A DNA stretch of 56,283 bases from an uncultured Acidobacteriota bacterium (GTDB taxonomy: Bacteria; Acidobacteriota; UBA6911; CAINFC01), in the NCBI GenBank assembly GCA_903847975.1, contig CAINFC010000258.1, positions 1-56,283 of the forward strand. Reading direction: 5' to 3'. The position numbers and the translations under genes were made by a program. Positions 25,410-34,021 of the stretch are shown here, piece by piece (the stretch's first letter is position 1; every line of letters begins with the position of its first letter). The notes beneath the pieces were generated by a model, which saw nothing but the letters and a program-made list of their open reading frames with translations, searched no databases and was not told the DNA's origin.

Positions 25410-28400
25410 ATGTTTACGAAGAACCGGGTTGTCGTTCTTTGTTTTCTGGCAGGGTTTCTGGCCTTCGGCTGCTTCGACCTGCCGGCGCAGACCGCGCAAG
25501 GCCGCATCAGCGGGGTGGTGACCGATCCTGCCAAAGCGGTCATCCCCGGAGTCGCGGTGAAAGCCATCAACATGGATACCGGCCTGGAGACCAACGCGCT
25601 GAGCAACGAGGTAGGGCGCTATGTCCTTCCGTTCCTGCCGCCCGGCCGCTACAAGATTGCCGCCGTCGTCCAGGGATTCAAAACCTACGAGCGGCCCGAT
25701 ATCCTCATCGAAACATCGCAGGTGCTGGAACTGGACCTGGCCATGGAGTTGGGGGATTTGAATCAGACGGTGACTGTCAAGGCGGACGCTCCTTTGCTGC
25801 AAACCTCCGATTCCACCATTGGTCAGTTTATCGACAACCGTACGGTAACCGATATGCCTCTGGCGGGCCGGCGAGCCCTGGAGCTGGTCCGGCTGTCGTC
25901 CAACGTGGTATTCGTCGACTACGCCAACGACGCCAAGCCGCGGTTCGCCGTGGCCGGTGGTCGCGCCTATCAGAGCACCTATATGCTCGACGGCGGCAAC
26001 ATCCAGAACCTGCGCATGGCTTCCGCTCAGGTGGATATCGATCCGCCGGTCGAAGTGATCCAGGAGTTTAAAGTGGTGGCCAACGGTTACGCCGCCGAAT
26101 ATGGGGGCTCGGCGAGCGGCGTGCTGATCAGCACCACCAAGTCGGGCACCAACCAGTTCCACGGCAGCCTTTTCGAGTACTTCCGCAACGACGCGCTGGA
26201 TGCCGCCGGCTTTTTCGCCCCGGTGGAAAACGGGAAGAAGATCAAGGCGCCGCTGCGGTACAACCTGTTTGGCGGCACCGTCGGCGGCCCCATCCTGAAG
26301 AACCGGACCCACTTTTTTGCGGGCTACGAAGGTACCCGCAAATCGGAAGGGCAAACCCAGATTCTTACCGTGCCGGATGCCCGCCAAAAAGCGGGCGACT
26401 TCAGCCAGACCTTCGACACGAAGGGGGTGCTGATTCCCATCTTCGATCCCTTCTCGACGCAAACGGTCGGCGGAAAAAAGGTGCGGGATCCGTTCGCCGG
26501 CAATAAAATTCCCGCCAACCGGCTGGACCCGGTAGCGGTGGCGCTTGCCAAGTACTGGCCTTCGCCCAATCGGGCGGCCACCAACGTGGCCGGAGCGCAG
26601 AACTTTGCGGGCAACATCGTCAACCAGTTTATCCGGGACAACGTCACCGCCCGGGTGGACCATGCCTTTTCCGATGAAAACCGCTTCTATTTCCGTTTCG
26701 TCTACAACAACGACCCCTATTCGTATACCAGCAATTATCCCAACATGGTGGGGGATCCGCGGAATCCCATCCACCCGGTGCGCTGGCAGAAGTCCTATCT
26801 GTTCCGCGACACCTACACCGTATCCCCGACGCTGATCATGGACTTCGGCTACGCTTTCCTCAACCGGACTTTTTATGCCTTCAGCGCCGGCCTCAATTCC
26901 GGAGTCGTAAAGGAAATCGGCCTGCCCGGGGTTTCCACCGAATCCTTCCCCATGATAACGGGTACCGGGATGGCCGCATTGGGATCCGGTTCCGAGCGGA
27001 AGCAAAATCCCATCCGCCAGCACCAGATTACCAACAGCTGGACCTGGGTGAAATCCCGGCACACCGTCAAGTTCGGCGGCGAAATCCGAAAAGGAATCAA
27101 CATGGACGTCAACCGCCCGATCATCAGCGGATCGTTCGCTTTTAATCGTACCGGCACCAGCCAGATCGGGGCCAGCAGCGGCGGCAGCGCCTTTGCCTCC
27201 TATTTGCTGGGATGGGTCAACGATTTCACCTCCCGGGAGACGGAGCTGCTGGATCGCTACAGCTACTACCTGGCCTGGTACGCCCAGGACGATTGGAAAA
27301 TCAGCAACAACCTCACCTTGAATGTCGGCTTGCGCTGGGAAACCGACACGCCGGTCACCGACAAGAACGATCGGACCAACAGCTTCGACCCGAAGCAGAT
27401 CAATCCGGTATCCGGAACGCCGGGTGTGGTTAAGTTCGCCGGCCTCAACGGATGGCCCAAGCAGCCGTTCGAAACGGACTGGAATAATTTCGGCCCGCGC
27501 TTCGGCTTTGCCTGGAAGCCCCTGGGTTCGGGGAATTGGGTGGTGCGCGGCGGTTACGGTCTTTTCTACGAAGGCCCTTCCACTTCGGCCAATGCCGCCA
27601 CTCTGGGCTTCGAGCTTTCCGCGGCCTCCTCTTCCCCGGACAGCGGGGTTACCGCGGCTTTCCTGCTGCGCAACGGGCCGGGAATTTCCCAGTCCAAGCA
27701 GAAGCTGGACGATTCCTTCGGGGCCGTGGCCGTCGGTCAAAAGGCCACCACCAATGTAACCTTCTATGAACCGAATCGGCGTACCGGTTATGCCCATCAC
27801 CTTAACCTGAGCGTGCAGCGCCTGCTGCCGGGAAACATGGTGCTCGATGTTAGCTATACCGGCAATCTCAGCCGCAAGTTGCCTTGCGGCAACCTCAACA
27901 TCAACCAGGTTCCTGTGGAAAAGATGGGGGCCGGAAACGCCCAGGTATTGCGCCCCTTTCCGCAGTTCCTGAACGTCACCATTCTGTCTCCCACTATGGG
28001 CGTCAATAATTATCATTCCGGCAGCTTCCGGCTGGAGAAAAGATTCGCTCAGGGGATCAGCTTCCTCAGCGGCTACACCTGGGCACGCTCCATAGGCAAC
28101 GCCGACGACGTCTCCGAGGGTCTGGGGGACAATCAGGTAAACAGCAATTATTACAACCGCCGACTGGACCGTGGGCCCGATGCCCTGGACATCATCCACC
28201 GTTTCAGCTGGAGCGCCACCTACGATCTTCCCTGGGGCAAGGGCCGAAAGTGGCTCTCCAGCGGCCCTCTGGCTGCCCTGGCTGGCGGCTGGACCATCGG
28301 CTCGATCGTCAATTTGCAATCCGGCGGTCCGTTTACCGTGACGATGAATGCCGATACGACCAACGCCTTCCCTTCCGGCAGCCTGCGCGCCAACGTATTG

Positions 28401-28727
28401 CGGGATCCCAACTTACCCAAGGATCGGCGAACTGTGGAGCGCTGGTTCGATACGGACGCCTTTGCCGCTCCGGCGGCTTACACGTTCGGCAACGCCGGTC
28501 GGGGAATTGTCCGCGGGGACGGACGGATCCGGTTCGATTTTTCCGTCAACAAAAACTTCCGCTTCAGCGAACATCGCTTTGTGCAGTTTCGGGCCGATTT
28601 TTTCAATGCCTTCAATCATGCGGATTTCACTCTCCCGAACCGCTCGTTGGATGTCGCCGGATTCGGGGCCATTGCCAGCGCCACCGATCCCCGCAGCATC
28701 CAGTTCGGGCTGCGATTCAGCTTCTGA
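25410..28727 (+). CDS. Oar-type TonB-dependent receptor with carboxypeptidase-regulatory-like domain
   Basis: The 1105-residue protein has a signal peptide (about 1-30), a CarboxypepD_reg-like domain (about 32-120; GRISGVVTDPAKAVIPGVAV), a plug (about 125-250) and a large 22-strand-type barrel ending in RSIQFGLRFSF, with the terminal aromatic expected of outer-membrane barrels. GGGAGG precedes the ATG. No SusD gene is adjacent, as usual for acidobacterial Oar-like receptors. Sulfatase upstream and sugar symporter downstream suggest uptake of a glycan fragment. The adjacent transcript boundaries are not clear. Confidence 0.92.
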   Translation: MFTKNRVVVLCFLAGFLAFGCFDLPAQTAQGRISGVVTDPAKAVIPGVAVKAINMDTGLETNALSNEVGRYVLPFLPPGRYKIAAVVQGFKTYERPDILIETSQVLELDLAMELGDLNQTVTVKADAPLLQTSDSTIGQFIDNRTVTDMPLAGRRALELVRLSSNVVFVDYANDAKPRFAVAGGRAYQSTYMLDGGNIQNLRMASAQVDIDPPVEVIQEFKVVANGYAAEYGGSASGVLISTTKSGTNQFHGSLFEYFRNDALDAAGFFAPVENGKKIKAPLRYNLFGGTVGGPILKNRTHFFAGYEGTRKSEGQTQILTVPDARQKAGDFSQTFDTKGVLIPIFDPFSTQTVGGKKVRDPFAGNKIPANRLDPVAVALAKYWPSPNRAATNVAGAQNFAGNIVNQFIRDNVTARVDHAFSDENRFYFRFVYNNDPYSYTSNYPNMVGDPRNPIHPVRWQKSYLFRDTYTVSPTLIMDFGYAFLNRTFYAFSAGLNSGVVKEIGLPGVSTESFPMITGTGMAALGSGSERKQNPIRQHQITNSWTWVKSRHTVKFGGEIRKGINMDVNRPIISGSFAFNRTGTSQIGASSGGSAFASYLLGWVNDFTSRETELLDRYSYYLAWYAQDDWKISNNLTLNVGLRWETDTPVTDKNDRTNSFDPKQINPVSGTPGVVKFAGLNGWPKQPFETDWNNFGPRFGFAWKPLGSGNWVVRGGYGLFYEGPSTSANAATLGFELSAASSSPDSGVTAAFLLRNGPGISQSKQKLDDSFGAVAVGQKATTNVTFYEPNRRTGYAHHLNLSVQRLLPGNMVLDVSYTGNLSRKLPCGNLNINQVPVEKMGAGNAQVLRPFPQFLNVTILSPTMGVNNYHSGSFRLEKRFAQGISFLSGYTWARSIGNADDVSEGLGDNQVNSNYYNRRLDRGPDALDIIHRFSWSATYDLPWGKGRKWLSSGPLAALAGGWTIGSIVNLQSGGPFTVTMNADTTNAFPSGSLRANVLRDPNLPKDRRTVERWFDTDAFAAPAAYTFGNAGRGIVRGDGRIRFDFSVNKNFRFSEHRFVQFRADFFNAFNHADFTLPNRSLDVAGFGAIASATDPRSIQFGLRFSF

Positions 28728-28773
28728 ACGAGTCTTCCGGAGGAAGGTCCGAAAGTTCAGGCAATATTGCCTG

Positions 28774-29001
28774 TTAAGTATTTGTTGCATATGGGTTTCC
28801 CTTTTGTTGGCTGATTTTTACATATTGGTTTACGAGGTTTCGGCATAATCCGGTGGCGCATGTAATGAAATCGACGTCGGGGATGTGTTCACAGCAGGTT
28901 TTAACTCGATAAAAGTCTTTGAGGTAACGATCCACGGCTCGCTGGGAGTCATTGTCCTGTGAAAACCAAGGCGCCGGTGATGGGTTTAGGTTTTTCCCCA
29001 C
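28774..29001 (-). pseudogene. Possible DUF1670-type (transposon-associated) protein remnant
   Basis: A 75-codon open frame contains SQRAVDRYLKDFYRVKTC followed by an FITCATGLCRNLVNQYVK end. This resembles the C-terminal pattern of DUF1670 proteins (AVDRY..DF.RV...G....V..Y), which travel with mobile DNA. No ribosome site or full-length domain is present, and it lies in a repeat-rich gap. I treat it as a remnant with low confidence. Confidence 0.35.
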
Positions 29002-29060
29002 AGAGCAAGCCGATGGCCAACGGGAGAAGGGTAGGCCGCAGTCGAGGGTCCAAGTCCAGA

Positions 29061-29080
29061 CCCGGCACTTAATTGCCGGG
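29061..29080 (+). repeat. Short perfect stem-loop
   Basis: CCCGGCA and TGCCGGG flank a 6-base loop, followed by CTTTAAT. It could terminate the receptor transcript but has no proper U-tract. Confidence 0.45.
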
Positions 29081-29281
29081 CTTTAATCTTGCCGTCCCTT
29101 ACGGGACTTTGCTTCGGAATAACAGTCCTGTGCCGTTTTCGCGGGGCCTCCCAAAGCCACGGCGGAGCACAACGGTACGATACCTGCTATTTCGTCCTGC
29201 GCGGTGCTCACGCAAGTCCCGTCAGGGACGGCAGAACCGGACCCCATCACCCACTTTTAAGGTCCGAGATACAACCGAAAA

Positions 29282-29374
29282 CCGTTTTGATTACAGCTTT
29301 AGGCTGCGCGCTGCAAGCAGGTTTCAGCTTGTACCAGGCAAGCTAAAGCTTTTACTCCAGACGGATTTCGTTGG
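29282..29374 (-). repeat. 94-bp dispersed repeat, copy 1
   Basis: Read on the minus strand, this begins CCAACGAAATCCGT and ends CAAAACGG. It matches the plus strand of 46061-46154 at most positions. Blocks include TTAGCTTGC, ACAAGC and GCAGCGCGCAG. See the findings for the conserved reading frame. Confidence 0.75.
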
Positions 29375-29473
29375 GAACACGGTTAGGCGCCGAAACCAGG
29401 CTTTTTTCGAATGAAACGGAGGGTCTGGCCCTGCATGATAGAATGTTTTTTCGAAACCGGAGCATTTCCCATC

Positions 29474-30970
29474 ATGACGGACCATTTTGGATTCAGTGCG
29501 CTTCATTATGCAGTGCTGGTCGCCTACATCGGCACGATGATCACTATCGGACTGCTGAGCGCGCGGCGGCAAAAAAGCACCAACGATTTTTTCCTGGCCG
29601 GACGAAGCATGCCGTGGGTGGCGGTGGCCATGAGCATTTTCGCTTCCATTACCAGCGCCATTACCTTCATGGGGATTCCCGGGCTGGTCTACAAGGAAAA
29701 CATCTCTTTTTTTGTGGGCATCCTGATGATGCCGGTTGTCGCGCCCTTCATCATCTATCTGTTTCTTCCGTTTTACCGCCGGCTGAACGTCACCACTTCC
29801 TATGAGTACATCTATCGGCGGTTCGGGCCCCATGCGCGCTATTGCGTCAGCGGCCTTTTTATCTGCGCGCGGCTCGGCTGGCTCGGAACCGTGGTTTACG
29901 CCCCGGCCCTGGCGATTTCCGCCGTTACCACCATACCGCTCTGGCTGGCAATTATCATGATGGGTGCCATCTCCACGGCCTACACGGTCCTAGGCGGACT
30001 CACCGCGGTCATCTGGACGGACGTCGTCCAGTTTCTGGTGCTCACCGGCGGAGCGCTGACGGTAGCCATATCGCTGGCCGTAAACGTGCCGGGAGGCACG
30101 ATCGAGATTCTACGCATCGCCGGCGAAGGGGGCCGTTTGAACCTGCTGGAGTGGATGCCCCGCCTGACGCAGATGACGGTTGGCGCGGTCGCCCTGTCGT
30201 ACTTCTTCAATTTCATGCATGACTACGGGGTGGACCAGGTGGCCGTGCAGCGGCTGCTGGCCACCAAAGACTTCCGTGGCATGGTCCGTGCCACGGTGCT
30301 CAACTCGATCTTCACCGTGCTTATCGTCGGGATGCTGGCTTTCATCGGCCTCGGACTGTATGCCTATCATATCACCTGGCCCGACCGGCTGGCCGCAGAG
30401 ATGCGGTCGGATGGCGTCTTTCCCTACTACATCGTGCACGCCCTGCCGCACACCCTTTCGGGGGTGGTCATCGCCGCCCTGTTCTCCGCGGCGATGTCGG
30501 GCATCGATTCGGGCATCAATTCGATCGCCACCGTCATGATCAACGACTTCGTCCAGCCGCTTCGGCGGCAGCCCGGGAGCGAGGCTTCCGACATGCGGCT
30601 GGCCCGCGCCCTTACCGTCCTGTTCGGCCTGTTTGCCACGGGCGTCGCCTTTTTTGCGTCGCAGATCGGTCCCATTCTCAAGGCATCCCAGACCTTTCTG
30701 GGACTTTTTTCCGGACCGGTGCTCGCCCTGTTTCTACTGGGGATCCTGACGCGCCGGGCCACGTTTTACGGCTGGCTGGCCGGTGTATCGGTGGCCATCC
30801 CCACGACCATCTGGACGCAGTACAACACCGGCGTGCACTTCATCTATTACTTCCCGCTGAGCTTCGCGCTCAGCGCTGCGGTGGGATACGGAGCCAGCTG
30901 CCTGACCCAGGCGCCCCCGGTCGATGAAAATTTATTGCTGCGCGGGTCCGGCGGCGGTCCGCCCGGGTAA
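29474..30970 (+). CDS. Sodium:solute symporter (SSS family), probable sugar or sialic-acid transporter
   Basis: The product is 498 residues from ATG 29474, with 12-13 membrane helices. SSS landmarks include NDFFLAGRSMPW in the first loop, ASITSAITFMGIPG, the TAYTVLGGLTAVIWTDVVQF signature (about 165-185), FNFMHDYGVDQVAVQRLLATKD and AALFSAAMSGIDSGINSIATV. SSS proteins cotransport sodium with sugars, sialic acids, proline and others. With the sialidase-like gene and the NanA-like aldolase nearby, a sialic-acid or amino-sugar substrate is attractive but unproven. The frame is open to 29411, but that extension is unlike a transporter N-terminus. Its last 39 bp overlap the convergent gene downstream. 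Confidence 0.92.
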   Translation: MTDHFGFSALHYAVLVAYIGTMITIGLLSARRQKSTNDFFLAGRSMPWVAVAMSIFASITSAITFMGIPGLVYKENISFFVGILMMPVVAPFIIYLFLPFYRRLNVTTSYEYIYRRFGPHARYCVSGLFICARLGWLGTVVYAPALAISAVTTIPLWLAIIMMGAISTAYTVLGGLTAVIWTDVVQFLVLTGGALTVAISLAVNVPGGTIEILRIAGEGGRLNLLEWMPRLTQMTVGAVALSYFFNFMHDYGVDQVAVQRLLATKDFRGMVRATVLNSIFTVLIVGMLAFIGLGLYAYHITWPDRLAAEMRSDGVFPYYIVHALPHTLSGVVIAALFSAAMSGIDSGINSIATVMINDFVQPLRRQPGSEASDMRLARALTVLFGLFATGVAFFASQIGPILKASQTFLGLFSGPVLALFLLGILTRRATFYGWLAGVSVAIPTTIWTQYNTGVHFIYYFPLSFALSAAVGYGASCLTQAPPVDENLLLRGSGGGPPG

Positions 30971-31525
30971 GGGTCCGCTGTCTTCCGTTTCCTCCACCCG
31001 TCTGCCGTCGCAGTAGCGGTGGTGTTCGCCCCGCTTCCAGTCGGGAGCCAGCTCGACACAGCCTGAACCCGCCTTCTCGCGGGCCTCGTTTTCCCGCGGC
31101 AGCGCACCCTTTTTCCGCAGCTCCCACCAGCACTGGCTGCGGTGGTTGTGGACATGATCGACCGTGAAACCGGCCCGCTCCGCGACCGGGCCGATCCAGC
31201 CCATGCAATGAGAGCAGTAGTCCGCATAAGGCTGCAGACGGCTGTCGAGCAGGAAACCGAGCGACGGGCAGCGGTGCATGTCGATCCGGAAGACATCCCC
31301 GGTCCGGGTGATGGTGTAGCCGGCCTCTTCCCGGGTCAGCGTGTGCCCCCAGTATTCCTCCATTCCCTCGAGACCCTTGTCCCGGATCCGCTCCCATGCG
31401 TGGGATTGGGAATCGAAGGCAATGGCCTCCGACCAGTACCTTTGGAGGGCCGCCTCGCCAAAGGTCCGGCGAATGTATTCGAACGTCCAGGCGTAGTGGC
31501 CGCAAAAGTCCTGTACGCCGATCAT
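30932..31525 (-). CDS. Small Cys-rich enzyme-like protein, copy A (ATC-hydrolase-like)
   Basis: The 197-residue cytoplasmic protein is paralogous to the gene just upstream. Shared features are an FGEEALxxYW-type N-terminal helix, an R(V/I)D(M/V) strand then RCP, and YCSHCMGW matching YCRHCHHV. The conserved Cys/His pattern suggests a metal site or catalytic Cys. The layout resembles the L-2-amino-thiazoline-4-carboxylic acid hydrolase family, but I hold that loosely. The ATG overlaps the upstream stop by 4 bases. A C-terminal extension of about 50 residues carries further Cys and overlaps the symporter gene antisense by 39 bp. Confidence 0.7.
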   Translation of the reverse strand: MIGVQDFCGHYAWTFEYIRRTFGEAALQRYWSEAIAFDSQSHAWERIRDKGLEGMEEYWGHTLTREEAGYTITRTGDVFRIDMHRCPSLGFLLDSRLQPYADYCSHCMGWIGPVAERAGFTVDHVHNHRSQCWWELRKKGALPRENEAREKAGSGCVELAPDWKRGEHHRYCDGRRVEETEDSGPLPGRTAAGPAQQ

Positions 31526-31944
31526 GCCGCGTCCTCTGGTGAAAATCGCTGCCGGCAGGCGCCTCCGCCGCCTTCCACGGAGAATCCGAGCCCGGCCTGC
31601 CCGGCAATGGCCGACGAAACATGATGGCAGTGCCGGCAGTAGCAGGGTACGACTTCGCGATGGTGGGATTTTAACCAGCCGATCGCCGGGCATTCCCGGA
31701 CGTCGATGTCCACCCGGCTGCCGGTGCGGGTGACTTCGACGTCGCCTCCCGGTTCCTTTGCAAAAAATTCGCGCCAGTACCGTTCCACTTCCCGGAGGCC
31801 GCCCAGCCGGAATCGCTGCGCCAGAGGGGCGTAGTATTCGTCGCCCATGGCGCGCCAGTAGGCGGCCAGTGCTTCCTCTCCGTAATGGACCAACAGGAAG
31901 CGAAACGTGGCGTTGATCGCGAAATAGAAGTCGCCGGCCGCCAT
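31522..31944 (-). CDS. Small Cys-rich enzyme-like protein, copy B (ATC-hydrolase-like)
   Basis: The 140-residue protein has the same core as its downstream neighbour: HYGEEALAAYW, TRTGSRVDIDVRECPAIGW, then CYCRHCHHVSSAIAGQAG. It lacks the C-terminal extension of copy A. A GAGGTGA site precedes ATG 31944. The 4-base overlap implies coupled translation, and the pair may form a heteromer. The function is unknown; a possible link is to ATC hydrolase-like C-N bond hydrolases. Confidence 0.7.
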   Translation of the reverse strand: MAAGDFYFAINATFRFLLVHYGEEALAAYWRAMGDEYYAPLAQRFRLGGLREVERYWREFFAKEPGGDVEVTRTGSRVDIDVRECPAIGWLKSHHREVVPCYCRHCHHVSSAIAGQAGLGFSVEGGGGACRQRFSPEDAA

Positions 31945-32057
31945 GGACTCACCTCGAGGACCGCGCCGATTGGCGCGATGCACGGTGCCGCACGGGATTT
32001 CCGTCCCCGGGGCGGGAGGAAACCATTGCCGCGGCAGTCAGACGCACCGCTTCCCCG

Positions 32058-33185
32058 TCATGCCGGGAATCCCTCCAGGCGGATTCGAAACCAGCGAATG
32101 CACGCCATGCCGTCCTCCACGCACCAGAATACCAGCATGATTTTGCCGCTCCTCAGCTGAAGCAGCTGCGGATAGCCGAACTGGAGCGTGCCCATTTCCT
32201 CGGTTTTACTCGACGACTCGATCCCATAAGACGCCTGCCGGCCGCCCCAGAGCAGCTCATCGTCGATTGGCACCCACCGCTCCCCTTCGATGCGGCCCAG
32301 ATGCAGCCAAAGCCCCTTATTCCCGATTCGGCGGTAGGCGCAAAGCACGCGGCTGCCCGACATCGCCAACGGCGTGCATGTTTCGCCATCGACAGGCGCC
32401 TCGCAAGCCGGACCGAACGTCCGGCACTGGTCGGAGGACAGCGCGTAGCGGTTTGGCAGGCTTTTCTGCTCCCCGTAGCTGTAAGCCCAGCACACGGCCA
32501 GCACGCGTCCATCGGACAGAATGGCCTGTTTCTGCTCCCAGCTGGCGACACGGGCGTCCCACCCCGACATCACCTCCGCGCAATGATTCCAGCTGTTCCC
32601 GCGATCGCCGGAGACGAAGGCGACGGCCTTCATGCCCCACGGACACGATCCGTCCCACGCCCGCCATGTCGAAGTGGGGACAACCCAGCGGTCCGGAGGG
32701 ATTTCGAGGACCGGAGAGCAGATTTCGAAAGCGTTCCATCGGATGGGAGGTTCGATCCGGCGAATGGCGGACCAGCTCCGGCCGTCATCGCGGGACTCGA
32801 CGATTCCCAAACTTGTCTCGACATAGCCTTCCGTTTCCGGATTGGCAAGCCGCGACTCCGATCGGGACCGGTCACAAACCGCGAGCAGAGCGACCAGAGT
32901 CCCATCGGACAGCCGGCTGATGCGCCCCAGCGTCGAGGCGGGGTAGCTCCGCTCCGCCGGGTCGTAGATGGGCGCCGGTTCGCTCCAGGTCCTGCCGCCG
33001 TCGGCCGAACGGCAGACACAGGTGCGCACATCGGCGCTCTCCATGCCGCTTCCCATGTCGAAGCCGGCCAGCAGCTCGCCGTTTTGCGTTTCGATAAGGG
33101 AAGGAAAATAGGCCTGCCTGGGGCGGACGCACGACGGGCTGTCGCGAAATATATGGCCCCCGGTTTCGATATCAAAAAGCGGCAT
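32058..33185 (-). CDS. BNR-repeat sialidase-like protein
   Basis: The 375-residue predicted six-bladed beta-propeller has Asp boxes (SxDxGxxW): SADGGRTW, SRDDGRSW, SGDRGNSW and a degenerate SSDQCRTF. An N-terminal RQAYFPSLIET segment stands where sialidases carry the (F/Y)RIP motif, so the arginine triad may differ. No signal peptide is visible, unlike most secreted sialidases, so it may act on imported substrate. It lies on the opposite strand to the symporter, 113 bp upstream of the Cys-rich pair. Related BNR proteins of unknown specificity are an alternative to true exo-alpha-sialidase. Confidence 0.75.
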   Translation of the reverse strand: MPLFDIETGGHIFRDSPSCVRPRQAYFPSLIETQNGELLAGFDMGSGMESADVRTCVCRSADGGRTWSEPAPIYDPAERSYPASTLGRISRLSDGTLVALLAVCDRSRSESRLANPETEGYVETSLGIVESRDDGRSWSAIRRIEPPIRWNAFEICSPVLEIPPDRWVVPTSTWRAWDGSCPWGMKAVAFVSGDRGNSWNHCAEVMSGWDARVASWEQKQAILSDGRVLAVCWAYSYGEQKSLPNRYALSSDQCRTFGPACEAPVDGETCTPLAMSGSRVLCAYRRIGNKGLWLHLGRIEGERWVPIDDELLWGGRQASYGIESSSKTEEMGTLQFGYPQLLQLRSGKIMLVFWCVEDGMACIRWFRIRLEGFPA

Positions 33186-33299
33186 ATGGCAGCAAGTTTT
33201 CAGCCCGGGCGCGGATCCGGATGCAGCGGTCCGGCGCGGACGACAGCCGTATTATACCACCCTCCGGAGAGAAGGCAGAAAGGTCACGCTGGACTTTTC

Positions 33300-34021
33300 A
33301 TCCACTTATCGAAAACATAGTGTAAAAACAGATATTCGCAGCACAGGACTATCCCCGCTCCCTGGGGAGTTCCCTCTTCGGGAGTCCATGCGTCCATGAT
33401 GTCCATGATGTCCTGCTTCATGCCGGCGCGGACGACTTCCAGAACCGTGCCCTCCGATATCTTTTCTTCCACTTGCCCGATCATGGGCGCGTACGGAATG
33501 GTATCGAAATAGCTCTTCCGATCCGCATCCACGATCCGGATATACCCCGCTCGCAGCAGTTCGGTCACCCGTCGGAGGGCGTCTTTCCATCCTCAATGGG
33601 GTTGAAATCCGTTGCTTTGCTCGGCAAAGTTCCGCTCAAAGATGGGTTCTATCACGTTTCGCAGTGCGGCTTGCACCACCCGATCCCGAACCATGGGAAT
33701 CCCCAACAGGGGTTCTCTTTCCTGCCCGGCTTGTCGACCCAGACTCGTCGTACCGCTTGGGGTCGATTGCTTCCGTCCTTCAGCCTCTGCGACCGTTTTT
33801 CCAGGTTCTCTTCCAGGTGCTGCTCAAACATCCCGATCGTTTCATGATCCACCCCTGCCGCCCCGTGGTTGCTCTTCACTTTTTGGAAGCCAGCCCGCAA
33901 GTCAGCCAGGGTGTAGACCTTGTCGATCAGGCTTAACCATTTACCTCCCTGGATCCCTCTTTCGAGGGCCGGCAGCATCCGTTCCGCCCAAACCGACGGT
34001 TCTACCCAATCCCATCGGACC
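33300..34021 (-). pseudogene. Second degraded group II intron reverse transcriptase
   Basis: The minus strand carries RT segments in order: WVEPSVWAERMLPALERG, a KVKSNHGAAGVDHETI block, RVWVDKPG, then after a frameshift near 33705 [14 protein letters not shown] and [13 protein letters not shown] near 33594 interrupts, then DADRKSYFDTIPYAPM and EEGTPQGA follow, a scrambled stretch where SPLLSN should be, and LHYVFDKWMK. The YADD block and everything after it are missing. It belongs to a different RT lineage from the 165-1013 copy (GAAGVD versus GNPGIDGM type). It directly abuts the stop of the GGDEF gene. Confidence 0.8.

Larger units (their letters stand above)
28728..29473. other. 746-bp intergenic region with repeats and a transposase-type remnant
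   Basis: It contains a DUF1670-like remnant (28774-29001, minus), a stem-loop (29061-29080), two inverted GTCCCTTACGGGAC-type palindromes (29091-29109 and 29213-29234), and a 94-bp dispersed repeat (29282-29374) also found at 46061-46154. No intact gene is visible. Confidence 0.65.

Noticed and set aside
22232-28319. Very long open frames antisense to the sulfatase gene (22232-24094) and the TonB-dependent receptor (25365-28319).
   Set aside because: They arise from high GC at third positions of the sense genes. They lack motifs, ribosome sites and protein-like composition.
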